NCBI RefSeq assembly: GCF_009831235.1
Contig: NZ_WUUL01000001.1
Coordinates: forward strand, 248,001 to 312,000
Length of the DNA stretch: 64,000 bases
Origin: Shimazuella alba
GTDB lineage: Bacteria > Bacillota > Bacilli > Thermoactinomycetales > Thermoactinomycetaceae
Reading direction: 5' to 3'
In this document: positions 18,534 to 27,363 of the stretch, in pieces
Layout of the letters: the number at the start of each line of letters is the position of its first letter
Numbering within the stretch: the first letter of the stretch is position 1
The notes under the pieces: model-generated
What the model saw: the letters and a program-made list of their open reading frames with translations, nothing else
What the model was told of the DNA's origin: nothing
Databases searched by the model: none
Position numbers and translations under genes: made by a program

Positions 18534-19517
18534 ATGTTATTATCAAACGCCAAAGTGTCAGCTCTAGGATCCTATTTACCAGGAAGAAAGATGAGCAATA
18601 ATGATTTATCGAAAATAGTAGAGACAAATGATGAATGGATAAGAAGAAGAACAGGCATGAAAGAGAGAAGAATTGCTGAAGATAATCAATTTACCAGTGA
18701 TCTGGCTGTTAAAGCAATTGAAAATTTGATAGAAAACTTTCATATAGAAATAAAGAGTATAGATATGATTATCGTAGCGACTTCCACAGCGGACCATTTA
18801 TTTCCAAGCGTAGCAAGTCAAATTCAGAATTATTTTTCTATTCCTTACTGCGGATCAATGGATGTAAGCGCGGCTTGCGCAGGATTTACATATGCACTTA
18901 ATGTAGCAAATGGATTAGTTTCGACCAACCAATGCAAAAAAGCACTTGTTGTTGGGGCAGAGACTATGTCCAAGATAGTGGATTACGAAGATAGGACAAC
19001 TTGTGTTTTATTTGGAGATGGTGCAGGAGTAGCACTTGTTGAACAGGAGTCAACGAACCCTAGTTTTATCCATACAGAACATGGAACCCAAGGAAACGCA
19101 GGTCAATATCTCTATGTATCAAATGTTGCAAACACCATTGGTGATGAAAAAATCAAGAAAGAGAAAAAAATTGTTCAAAATGGAAGGGAAGTATTTAAGT
19201 TAGCAGTTTCTACTATGTCTAATACGATACCATCATTTATAAAGAAAGCAGGATACGAGATAGAAGATATAAACTGGTTTGTACCACATAGTGCCAATCT
19301 CCGTATTATACAAGCGATCTGTAGTCGAATAGGTTTGCAAGAGGACGTTGTACTTTTCAGTGGAGAGTATTATGGCAATACATCGTCTGCTTCGATCCCA
19401 TTGTGTTTAACGGATGCTTTCCATCAAGGAAAATTAAAAAAAGGGGATTTGGTTTTACTTTCAGGATTTGGTGGGGGATTTGTTTACTCACATAGTTTAT
19501 TACGATGGTCTATATAG
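18534..19517 (+). CDS. fabH: 3-oxoacyl-ACP synthase III (KAS III)
   Basis: The Cys-His-Asn triad is visible: C115 in DVSAACAGF, H252 in VPHSANLR, N282 in GNTSSASIPL. It condenses acetyl-CoA or branched acyl-CoA with malonyl-ACP to start fatty acid synthesis in the cytoplasm. Length (327 aa) fits the family. The ATG at 18534 is preferred, because the GGGAGG that serves it overlaps the upstream ATG at 18516. No other fatty acid genes are beside it, so a second FabH or a secondary-metabolism paralogue is possible. Its terminator has been split by a transposon. Confidence 0.88.
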   Translation: MLLSNAKVSALGSYLPGRKMSNNDLSKIVETNDEWIRRRTGMKERRIAEDNQFTSDLAVKAIENLIENFHIEIKSIDMIIVATSTADHLFPSVASQIQNYFSIPYCGSMDVSAACAGFTYALNVANGLVSTNQCKKALVVGAETMSKIVDYEDRTTCVLFGDGAGVALVEQESTNPSFIHTEHGTQGNAGQYLYVSNVANTIGDEKIKKEKKIVQNGREVFKLAVSTMSNTIPSFIKKAGYEIEDINWFVPHSANLRIIQAICSRIGLQEDVVLFSGEYYGNTSSASIPLCLTDAFHQGKLKKGDLVLLSGFGGGFVYSHSLLRWSI

Positions 19518-19526
19518 GAAAATGAA

Positions 19527-19542
19527 AAAAACCCGACGATCC
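19527..19542 (+). terminator. Left arm of the fabH terminator, split by a transposon
   Basis: AAAAAACCCGACGATC, 10 bases after the fabH stop, is complementary (one mismatch) to GATCGTCAGGTTTTT at 27349-27363. The two arms now lie 7.8 kb apart on either side of the Tn3 mosaic. Confidence 0.65.
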
Positions 19543-19547
19543 TATAT
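19543..19547. repeat. Target site duplication TATAT, left copy
   Basis: The same 5 bases follow the right terminal repeat at 27339-27343. Tn3-family transposons make 5-bp duplications. Confidence 0.7.
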
Positions 19548-19733
19548 GGGGTAGTGACAGGGTTGCTGCTCTAGTCCGTCACATAGATTCCAATAAAAGT
19601 AAATCCCCATAAATATGTTGATTTTGTAGCTTATCTTGCTGGTTCTTTAAGGTGAGAATTATACTAGTGAAAAACAACTTAGATGATGAGGTACATCAGT
19701 GAAGAAAAATTGGACTGAAGAAGAACTCATTGG
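19548..19733 (+). repeat. Truncated left end of the Tn3 element (copy A)
   Basis: This segment matches 22330-22514 with one inserted base and one substitution. It covers the terminal repeat, the leader and the first codons of tnpA, then stops at the GGGGATCCG end of the mini-Tn3. Confidence 0.85.
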
Positions 19734-19828
19734 GGATCCGACAGAAAAACGCGGATTTACCACGCTAAGGATCAAAAGTAACCAAAGACCCGAAAATCAA
19801 CCACGTAAGGATTGATTTTCGGGTCTCG

Positions 19829-19990
19829 TTATGTTCCCAGTTGAGCCCTCAAATATGATTAGCAATTCCTTGTCAAGCTGACCTTGTTGTTCCAAATATT
19901 TCGCTGCTTTTGTGAGTTACACGATATTCACCATATGGTAATGGCATTGAGGATAATATGTAGTGCTGTTCACCTTTTTGATCAGCAGCC
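19829..19990 (-). pseudogene. Relic of a Tn3 transposase C-terminus
   Basis: Minus-strand frames read ILNAITIW then, after a shift, LTKAAKYLEQQGQLDKELL and GLNWEHN. These match the order of the Tn3 TnpA tail (N-A-I-x-x-W-N-T-x-Y ... LSPLGWEHIN). It runs up to the left repeat of the mini-Tn3, so it is probably the remnant of that element's own transposase. Confidence 0.5.
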
Positions 19991-20010
19991 TTCGGTATTC
20001 TTGTAAGCTA

Positions 20011-20601
20011 TTAATTATTTTCACCGACTGCCAACCTCCAATCATTACATCGTATGATATTCCCAATGGGGTATTCAAAATCACACTCACCGATTAACGA
20101 GAAGCCAAGCTTGCGACAAATAGCGTTAGATGCTAGATTGATGATTTTAGGGTAAGCATGAATGGATCTATGTTTCTTTTCAGAATTGACAAAAGCGATG
20201 GCTTTTTCTGTTGCTTCTGTCGCTATCCCTCTACCTTGAAATGCTGGCAAAACACTCCAACCAATCTCATAAACAGATTCTTTTTTCCAAATTTTGTCCC
20301 AATAGCCTACACTACCAACAACTTCAAGATACGGTAAAAGGAGAATCTTAAACATACGACCAGTTCCTTTTTCAGCGATCTCATAGTACCGCTTATGACG
20401 AGCAAGGATTTGTTTCTCGGTTTCTGGCCCCCCAAAGTGTACTGTCATTTCAGGCGAATTTAGAAGTCGAAGTAAATCAAGATCACCTTCATTCCAAGGT
20501 TCAATCCTTATTTCTGGCGCACTTCTTTGTTTCGATATATCGCTCACCCCGCCTTTTGGTCTTCCAAGTTTAATTTTGAGTATTTGGTAGTTGCCTAACA
20601 T
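20011..20601 (-). CDS. GNAT N-acetyltransferase (RimJ/RimL type), transposon passenger
   Basis: The acetyl-CoA motif QGRGIATEATEKAIAFV (about 124-140) and the RimJ-like tail NLASNAICRKLGFSLIGECDFEYP are clear. Family members acetylate ribosomal proteins, small amines or antibiotics; the target here is unknown. The ATG at 20601 lacks a good RBS. A GTG at about 20547 (VSDISKQ) after AAGGCGGG is an alternative. It is the only intact gene of the mini-Tn3. Confidence 0.78.
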   Translation of the reverse strand: MLGNYQILKIKLGRPKGGVSDISKQRSAPEIRIEPWNEGDLDLLRLLNSPEMTVHFGGPETEKQILARHKRYYEIAEKGTGRMFKILLLPYLEVVGSVGYWDKIWKKESVYEIGWSVLPAFQGRGIATEATEKAIAFVNSEKKHRSIHAYPKIINLASNAICRKLGFSLIGECDFEYPIGNIIRCNDWRLAVGENN

Positions 20602-20869
20602 ATATTTTACTACTCTACTTGAACAAATTCGCTGACAAAAATACCCAACCTGAAATCAATCCTTCTCGTGGTTGATTTTCGGGTTTTTCATTACTTTTGG
20701 TGCTTAACGTGGTAAATCCGCGTTTTTCTGTCTGGACCCTATTTAGCGAAAAAATCAAGCAATTGAATGATGAACCTAACATGTTCAAGAGATTACTTGT
20801 TTCTACCCGACGGGCCTGGTACAACCTGTCGAATCGGAGAAGAGCGTTGAGTAATTGGGATCACTGTAG

Positions 20870-20986
20870 ATCGGTTATTTAATTGGGCAAGGAACAAAAC
20901 CGGAGGAAGTACAAAATGATCGACGAGCATTGGAGAACGTGGGGACATGGAACAAAAAAATTCAAGAAGTTATAAAAAGCAACTGA
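20870..20986 (+). pseudogene. 3' fragment of an FMN reductase gene
   Basis: The fragment reads IGYLIGQGTKPEEVQNDRRA and so on to EVIKSN. It is nearly the same as the C-terminus of the oxidoreductase at 60914-61459. Only the last 38 codons are present, inside the mosaic. Confidence 0.75.
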
Positions 20987-21066
20987 AGAACTGCTTCTTA
21001 TGATAAGTAAATAATAAGTGACAACCTTATCCATTTATTTTCAAGATTATCTAAAACGAAATTTGA

Positions 21067-21094
21067 GGTCCACACAGATTTCACTGTGTGGACC
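21067..21094 (-). terminator. Hairpin after the 102-aa gene
   Basis: GGTCCACACAG and CTGTGTGGACC form a perfect 11-bp stem. On the minus strand a T-rich stretch follows. Confidence 0.55.
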
Positions 21095-21141
21095 GATCTG
21101 TATCAGTTACAAATCACTGAAGGGTTACCCATAACCTTGTA

Positions 21142-21450
21142 TTACCTAGTTTTATGGGTGATTTTGCAACCAAGGACTGTCTTCGATTCTCCAAATCGGA
21201 AAGTCTCGATAGGCATCCCTCCACGTTCACGATGCACAAGAACCCTCTTATCCTTTGTAAGAGAAATCAAGATGCCTCCTTGAGGTGTGTAGAAGGTGAA
21301 ATTCCTGCCCTTACGGACAATGATGTCGCTCCAGAAGGTATCGTTATCCCCAGTAATTTCGATCTCGATGATCGGATTACGGGACCTATCATACGGCTTC
21401 TTTTCATCTGCAAGCTTGCACTTGACAGACTGCATTCCCATGAAGGACAT
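21142..21450 (-). CDS. Orphan protein of unknown function (102 aa)
   Basis: AGGAG lies 6 bases before the ATG. The protein looks like a small beta-rich domain: NPIIEIEITGDNDTFWSDIIVRKGRNFTFYTPQGGILISL (about 26-65). No signal peptide or membrane segment. No family recognised. It sits alone in the transposon mosaic with its own hairpin, and its codons are more G/C-rich than those of the transposon. Confidence 0.55.
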   Translation of the reverse strand: MSFMGMQSVKCKLADEKKPYDRSRNPIIEIEITGDNDTFWSDIIVRKGRNFTFYTPQGGILISLTKDKRVLVHRERGGMPIETFRFGESKTVLGCKITHKTR

Positions 21451-21692
21451 AGAGAGCTCCTATTTCTTGGTCGATTCCTTCGAACTCATTTTATCAATCT
21501 TTAATCAAAAAAGCTATCACTGTACAATCACGATATTTCCGATTTATGGAATCCATCTAACGGACTTATGCGAAAGGGGCAATCTATACCTCACTTGCTT
21601 GTGGTTGAAGTAACCTGTTTGAATAAGTAAGATTTCATCGCAGAACAATGGAAATCCTTTGTGGATTCTAAGGGTGTAACATCCTTAACTCT

Positions 21693-21719
21693 GTCTGGGC
21701 AACAGCCAGTTGTCCAGAC
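21693..21719. other. Imperfect inverted repeat
   Basis: GTCTGGGCAAC and GTTGTCCAGAC pair around AGCCA. There is no T run. It may be a recombination site or a relic terminator. Confidence 0.35.
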
Positions 21720-21885
21720 ATACGAAAATAAGGAAGTCATATGAATGAGTCATCATTATGATGGCTTTTTAATTTGAACTTTAGGGAATTCCCTAAGGAG
21801 TTTTTGGTCAAAATTTCAGTTTTGTTCTATGTTGTTTATAGTATAAAAATAGTATTTATCCACCACTCCTTCTCTTCTAGGGGTA

Positions 21886-22107
21886 TGTAATCAAACGGAA
21901 CCGCTACAAGTGAATGATATCTGGTATGGTAAAACTTCATATGAAAATGTATCGGCTAAAATCGATGCTGTGACTTCTCGTAATGTACAAGTATCCTTAG
22001 ATCGTGTGGTAGCGATGGACGGTATGCAATTAGGGGTACAGCCAACATTTTGTATGAAACCTACGCTAAGGGAATTTACATCGCAGAACTACACTTCTAC
22101 GATATAA
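21886..22107 (+). pseudogene. Fragment of a siderophore-binding lipoprotein gene
   Basis: The frame reads LLGVCNQTEPLQVNDIWYG, then SLDRVVAMDGMQLGVQPT. The first part looks like a lipobox with Cys. The second fits the RVVALD...LGVxP pattern of FecB/FhuD-like binding proteins. It stops after about 70 codons. Confidence 0.4.
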
Positions 22108-22143
22108 ATTGACCATATTGGAGCAAGTGGAGCAAGAAAAACT

Positions 22144-22175
22144 CCCTCTTGGTGGTCATATGACCACCAAGAGGG
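22144..22175. repeat. Perfect 32-bp palindrome
   Basis: CCCTCTTGGTGGTCAT is followed directly by its exact complement, centred at 22159/22160 with no loop. No T run follows at once. It could extrude as a cruciform, end transcription, or bind a dimeric protein. Confidence 0.6.
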
Positions 22176-22329
22176 GCACTCGTTTTATATGGGGGGTTCC
22201 CGTACATGGGGTAAGCCACCGATTCACATATTGAGGGGCCACTCTGGAAATTAATTACATAATCACGCCAATGTTTAGTAAAAAGATGAAGCTATTTAAT
22301 TGAACATTGAATATCATTTTGCTTTATAA

Positions 22330-22368
22330 GGGGTAGTGACAGGGTTGCTGCTCTAGTCCGTCACATAG
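22330..22368 (+). repeat. Inner left terminal repeat of the Tn3 element
   Basis: It begins GGGGTAGTGACAGGGTTGCT. It pairs with the right end at 27303-27338. The preceding 5 bases (TATAA) do not match the right flank (TATAT), whereas those of the outer copy do. Confidence 0.8.
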
Positions 22369-22464
22369 ATTCCAATAAAAGTAAATCCCCATAAATATGT
22401 TGATTTTGTAGCTTATCTTGCTGGTTCTTTAAGGTGAGAATTATACTAGTGAAAAACAACTTAG

Positions 22465-25453
22465 ATGATGAGGTACATCAGTGAAGAAAAATGGACTGAA
22501 GAAGAACTTATTGAACATTTTACCTTGTTGCCAAATGAACGTCATTTAGTAATGGGAAATAAAACAGAAGTAAATCGTTTAGGTTTTGCTGTCCTTCTGA
22601 AGTATTTTCAACAAGAAGCTAAATTTCCTAGTAAAAAGCAAGATATTTCTAAAGTGGTTCTGGATTACATAGCAAAACAGCTAGATCTTTCCCCTGATCT
22701 ATTTGATCCACAGTTGGGGAGGAAAAGAAAAAACCTATACGCGACATCGACAAAGTATAAGAAAGCTGTTTGGTTTCCGAGAATGGGCAAAGGAAGAAAA
22801 GAATCGGTATGAAGAATGCTTAAAGGAACAGGTTTCATTCACACATGACGTAGATTATCTGAAAAGTCAATCTTATAGCCTATTTCGTGAATGGAAAATC
22901 GAACCACCTTCCTCTGGTAGTTTAGCTCGGATGATAGACTCAGCTATTCATACCTTTGAGAAAACATTTTTCCAAGAAACTTTATCCAAAACTACCTGTT
23001 CACGATTGGATGCCCTTCTTGAATCCACCATCGAAAAGGAAAACGACGGATGGACAGAAGAGAAAAAGGAGGATATCTTCTCCTTTCGTTATCTGTTGTC
23101 GTCTCCCAATAAACCCAGTGTAAACACGATGAAGGAAGAAATAAAAAAGCTGTTAGCAATTCGTCATCTTCAAATTCCTGATTCGTTATGTAAACAAGTG
23201 AATCCAAAACTATTAAAGGTTTATCGATTTCGTGCAGCTACCGAAACGGTAACAGAACTGCATGCCCATCCACCTTATATTCGTTACAGTTTGCTGGCCA
23301 TTTTATTTTGGCATCGTTTAGCGGAAGTGACCGATCATTTGGCAGATTTAATTGATGAAGGGACTCGAAAGCTTGGAAATAAGGCGGAAAACAAAATCAA
23401 AATCGAAGTGGTAAAAGAATTACAAAAAGTAGAAGGCAAGAATAAACACATCATTGATTTATTAGAAGCTGCTATTACCCACCCAGAAGGTGTGATTCAA
23501 GATACCTTATATCCTGTGGTAAATCCGGAAACCATTCGAAATATCATCCAAGAAATGAAACGAAACAAACGGGAATACCGAGAAAAAATTTACACCAAGA
23601 TGCACACTTCCTACCAAGGACATTACCGATCTTCTTTCTGTGATATGTTCAAACATCTGTATTTTCGTTCCAATAACCAAAATCATCAACCTGTCATTGA
23701 AACGATTCAACTTATTCGAGATTATGAAGGTAGTGGACAACGCTATTTTGCTCTTGCGGATGAAGTACCAATTGAAGGGGTCATTCAACCGAAATGGCAA
23801 GAGATCCTGATTGAAACAGATAGTAAAGGAGAAGAACGTGTCAATCGGGTAAATTATGAGATTGCTGTTTTACAATCCCTTCGCAAGCGACTACGTTGTA
23901 AAGAAATTTGGATTAAGGGAGCAGACCGCTATCGGGATCCCGAAGAGGACCTTCCCCAAGATTTTGAAGAACACAAAGAAGAACATTTTCAAGCCTTGAA
24001 AATCCTGCTGGATGTCGAACTTTTCATCTCGAAAATAAAAGATTTGATGAAAGACAGCCTAAGTCTATTGAATCAAGGAATCGAAGAGAAAAGCAATACA
24101 AAAGTGACCATCACTACAAAGAATAACAAAGGTTGGATGAAGGTCACTTCCCCTAGAAAAACAGGAGGAACCCCAACATTTGGGCACATTAAGAATCATA
24201 TCAAGAAACGCTGGTCGGATATCAATTTGCTCGATATCTTAAAAGAAACGGATTTCCATACCCATTTTACCGAGCATTTTAAGTCTACCGCGGATCGGCA
24301 GATTTTAGATCAAGAAACGATTCAACGACGATTACTACTCTGTTTATTTGGTTTAGGAACAAATACCGGTTTAAAGGCAGTATCTGCTGGGAGCAACACC
24401 GATAGTTATTGGGAACTCCGCTATCTTTGGTATAAGTTTATCCATAAAGAACATTTGCGAAAAGCCAATGCAGAAGTGGTGAATCGAATTATCCTTTATC
24501 GATTGAAAGAAGTGTGGGGAGATGCTACTACTGCTTGTGCTTCTGACTCCACCGCATTTGTTGCTGTGGATCAGAATCTCTTGACCCAGTGGCATCCTCG
24601 TTATCGAAGACGCGGAGTTATGATTTATCGGCACGTAGATCGGAAGTCCGCCTGTGTCTATTCTCAACTGAAATCGTGCCTTTCTTCGGAAGTTGCTTCC
24701 ATGATGGAAGGAGTTCTTCGCCATTGTACCGATATGGAAGTAAATAAAAATTATGTCGATACCCATGGACAGAGTGTCGTTGCCTTTGCTTTTTCTCATT
24801 TGCTCGGTTTCAAACTGATGCCACGCTTCAAAAATATTGGTTCGCAAAAGTTATATCGCCCCGAAACAGGAATGAATGAAGCATATCCTCATTTACAGCC
24901 TGTACTAAGCAAACCAATTAACTAGGATCTGATCCGACAACAGTATGATCAAATCGTCAAATATGCTACCGCTCTTCGTCTAGGTACTGCATCAGCAGAG
25001 GCTATTTTAAAGCGATTTACAAGGGATATTCAACATCCCACCTATCGGGCCATCTGTGAATTAGGCAAAGCGATGAAAACCGTTTTCTTATGTGAATACC
25101 TGCATTCAGAAGAGATTCGCAGAGAAATTCAGGAAGAACTCAATACCGTGGAGAATTGGAACTCTGCCAATACCTTTATCTTCTATGGAAAAAACAGTGA
25201 AATACGTTCCAATTCCTTGGAGGATCAAGAAGTGTCGGCATTATCCCTTCAATTGCTTCAAAATTGCTTAGTTTATATGAATACCTTGATGGTCCAAGAA
25301 GTTCTTTATGAGAACGATCAATATTGGCTGAAGAAGATGACACCAGAAGACTTTAGAGGGTTATCACCCTTATTTTATCATCATGTGAATCCATACGGGA
25401 TTTTCAAGCTGAATATGGAAAAGCGGATACCCATTAAATTGGATGTCGCCTAG
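22465..25453 (+). pseudogene. tnpA: Tn3-family transposase TnpA, broken by a frameshift and a stop
   Basis: About 990 codons, the full family length. The N-terminal domain starts MMRYISEEKWTEEELIEHFTLL; the frame shifts near 22715-22730 and goes on as YTRHRQSIRKLFGFREWA. The DDE core is seen in CASDSTAFVA, YVDTHGQSVVAFAF and the Glu of [14 protein letters not shown], with GTNTGLKAVS before it. An amber codon at 24923 replaces the Trp expected in [12 protein letters not shown]. Downstream the frame is unchanged to the stop at 25453. Confidence 0.88.
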
Positions 25454-25535
25454 TGTCTAGTGCTGTTAACGAGTTGAGAACTAACAGCCATGTAAAATAT
25501 AATGATGTAAAAGTTCTTTATCGTATTAGACCCGA

Positions 25536-25580
25536 AAATAGAAAAACAGTGACAGGATTGTATCACTGTTTTTCTATTTC
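25536..25580 (+). terminator. Terminator after tnpA
   Basis: AAATAGAAAAACAGTGA and TCACTGTTTTTCTATTT form a perfect 17-bp stem about 80 bases after the transposase stop. Confidence 0.7.
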
Positions 25581-25679
25581 TATTCCCATTTACATCTTCA
25601 CTAAAGAAGAATTTAATTTTCTTAGATTATATATGTCAAATGTAAAGATACTACCAATTGTTTAATTTTAAAATTTGGT

Positions 25680-25712
25680 GCCAGGCACCCGAGCGATGCT
25701 CAGGTGTCTGGC
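25680..25712 (-). terminator. Terminator of the GC-rich orphan gene
   Basis: GCCAGGCACC and GGTGTCTGGC pair around a GC-rich loop. On the minus strand AAATTTTAAAATT follows. Confidence 0.6.
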
Positions 25713-25724
25713 GACCGGTCTTGG

Positions 25725-26087
25725 TCAGGCGATGCCCAACTCCTTCAAGGTGATCTCTGCCACGGCGCGGAGCTCGGGCATCTTCGAGTTGCGGAATCCC
25801 GCCTCGCACGCGTACTGCGCGATGCAGTCCAGCTCCGCCTCCGTGAGCGGGGTTCCCCCACTGGTGACAGAAAACATCTTCGCCGCCAGTCGGGCGAAGG
25901 GCCAAACCGACTCACGGAGCATCTTGAGGGTACCGGGACCGTCGGAGACATCGATTTCGCGCTCGTCCATCTGGACGAGCACCGGCTCGACCGCCTCGAC
26001 TGCAGCCCAGAAGGCCTTGACCTTCTTGGGGTCCTTCACGAACTCGCAGGGGACGGGAGCCTTCTGAACTGCCTGAATCTCGGTCAT
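25725..26087 (-). CDS. GC-rich orphan protein (120 aa), transposon passenger
   Basis: AAGGAG lies 5 bases before the ATG at 26087. The protein is helical and acidic, with blocks KDPKKVKAFWAAVEAVEPVLVQ, SDGPGTLKMLRESVWPFARLAAKMF and LTEAELDCIAQYACEAGFRNS. No family recognised. The gene is about 60% G+C by eye against under 40% around it, and third codon positions are mostly G or C. It is a clear recent transfer from a GC-rich source. It lies between tnpA and the recombinase gene, the usual place for Tn3 cargo. Function unknown. Confidence 0.7.
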   Translation of the reverse strand: MTEIQAVQKAPVPCEFVKDPKKVKAFWAAVEAVEPVLVQMDEREIDVSDGPGTLKMLRESVWPFARLAAKMFSVTSGGTPLTEAELDCIAQYACEAGFRNSKMPELRAVAEITLKELGIA

Positions 26088-26362
26088 CACAACTCCTTGT
26101 TGTGCTCGTGTACCAAAACCGACACTATTCTCATATTATAACAAATAATTATGAGATAATGGATTAACTCAGAAATTAATTTTCACAGAATATACTGTTC
26201 TTTTTTATTTCTAGTAATGTTACTGATCCCAAATACCTACACATTAATATCCTTATAATGGTAATGAGGAAATATGAAACATAACATCATTTATGTTTAC
26301 TTTTTTTACCATTTCAGCTACGATATTCAACAATAAGGAAACATAATTGATGAAAAGAGTGC

Positions 26363-27262
26363 ATGAATCCCATGAAACATAATTTATCAGAAGATATTCT
26401 TTGTTTGTTCAAACAACATTTGATCTCGAATGAAAAATCTCCTAACACGATTTCCTCTTATCTATCTTCTGTGAAAGCATTCATTGGGTGGTTTCAAGAT
26501 CGATTTCAGAAAGTTCCCAAGCAGTTATTTGTAGAGAACGTAGCAGACTATAAAGTTTTCCTTCAGCAAAGAGGGGTGGCTCCTAGTACGTTTAACTCTC
26601 ATATGGCTGGTTTGCGTTCTTGGAATGAATATCTTATTCAAACAGGGAAACAAGATCGCTTTGTAATCCAGAAAGAGGATTGGAAGAAGGTTCAACACGG
26701 GTATGCGTCACCAGCCGTACATAGTGAAGCCGATGTACAGCGATTTATTCAGACAGTGTTAGAATCAAAAAACAAACGCGATTATGCTTTGGTGAATCTA
26801 CTGGCTTATACTGGTTTGCAAATCAGCGAGGCTCTTTCACTGGTAATCCAAGATCTTTATTTGGAGTCTCAAGAGTTATTAGTGAGAGATGGAAAAGGAA
26901 ATAAGTCTCGAACCGTTTTTTTATCGGACAAGGTGGTTCGATTGCTGAGGGATTACCTAAAGCAAGAGAGATCCAAGTATCGACTGGCAGAAGTTAGCCC
27001 ATATGTATTCCTTAGTAACCGTAGTCAGCAGCTCTCACGAATCACTGTTTTCAAATCATTTAGCAAGTATAGCAAGTTAGCAGATATGGAGCTGACCATT
27101 TCTCCACATGATCTAAGACATTTCTTCTGCTCGAATGCGTTAGAAAAAGGATTAAATGTTCATGAAGTGGCATCCATCGCTGGACATAGTAATATTCACA
27201 CCACATTGCTTTATACCAATCCTAGTCGAAAAGCAATGCTAGCTAAATTAAATCTGCTCTAA
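26363..27262 (+). CDS. Tyrosine recombinase (TnpI/Xer-like) with a substituted catalytic Arg
   Basis: The SAM-like core-binding domain (about 9-100) and catalytic domain (about 115-299) are complete. Catalytic residues: K178 region GKGNK, H249 and R252 in HDLRH, H275 in GHSN, Y284 in LLYTN. The first Arg, expected in TGLR-ISEAL, is Gln at 153, so strand cleavage is probably impaired. Tn3 elements of the Tn4430 type use such an enzyme to resolve cointegrates. The RBS is weak. It may be decaying with the rest of the transposon. Confidence 0.82.
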   Translation: MNPMKHNLSEDILCLFKQHLISNEKSPNTISSYLSSVKAFIGWFQDRFQKVPKQLFVENVADYKVFLQQRGVAPSTFNSHMAGLRSWNEYLIQTGKQDRFVIQKEDWKKVQHGYASPAVHSEADVQRFIQTVLESKNKRDYALVNLLAYTGLQISEALSLVIQDLYLESQELLVRDGKGNKSRTVFLSDKVVRLLRDYLKQERSKYRLAEVSPYVFLSNRSQQLSRITVFKSFSKYSKLADMELTISPHDLRHFFCSNALEKGLNVHEVASIAGHSNIHTTLLYTNPSRKAMLAKLNLL

Positions 27263-27302
27263 AGAAGGGCTGGTTTCTTCGATTTACATATTATGTAAAA
27301 TA

Positions 27303-27338
27303 TCTGACGGACTAGAACAGCAACCCTGTCACTACCCC
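27303..27338 (-). repeat. Right terminal repeat of the Tn3 element
   Basis: It reads TGACGGACTAGAACAGCAAC and onward to CCCC. It is the inverted copy of the left ends with one mismatch in about 34 bases. Confidence 0.85.
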
Positions 27339-27363
27339 TATATCACAGATCGTCAGGTTTTTA
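27339..27363 (+). terminator. TATAT duplication and right arm of the fabH terminator
   Basis: TATAT (27339-27343) repeats the left flank. GATCGTCAGGTTTTT then completes the stem begun at 19527, with the T run in place. Confidence 0.65.

Larger units (their letters stand above)
19734..20739. mobile_element. Mini-Tn3 with a GNAT passenger and about 93-bp inverted repeats
   Basis: Left end 19734-19828 and right end 20645-20739 are inverted copies (about 85% alike by eye). The outer 38 bases start GGGG/AGGG and end TAAG, the form of Tn3-family terminal repeats. Each repeat also holds a hairpin (CCCGAAAATCAA / TTGATTTTCGGG). Inside are a relic of a tnpA 3' end and one acetyltransferase gene. No matching 5-bp target duplication was seen. 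Confidence 0.65.
19548..27338. mobile_element. Nested Tn3-family transposon mosaic (7.8 kb)
   Basis: The outer ends are inverted repeats: GGGGTAGTGACAGGGTTGCT at 19548 and its complement ending at 27338, alike over 34 bases with one mismatch. TATAT duplications flank them. Inside are a cut left-end copy (19548-19733), a mini-Tn3 with a GNAT gene (19734-20739), gene fragments, a 102-aa orphan gene, a second complete left end at 22330, a broken tnpA, a GC-rich orphan gene and a tyrosine recombinase gene with a substituted catalytic Arg. With tnpA broken it cannot move alone. Confidence 0.8.

Noticed and set aside
19734-20739. Integron-like cassette with attC sites
   Set aside because: The repeats are inverted with Tn3-type ends (GGGG...TAAG), and no integron integrase or direct-repeat attC layout is present.
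24371-24847. Minus-strand frame of 158 aa
   Set aside because: Antisense shadow of the transposase catalytic core.
25675-26141. Plus-strand frames over the GC-rich gene (130 and 145 aa)
   Set aside because: They are shadows. Only the minus-strand frame has a good RBS, GC-rich third positions and a downstream terminator.
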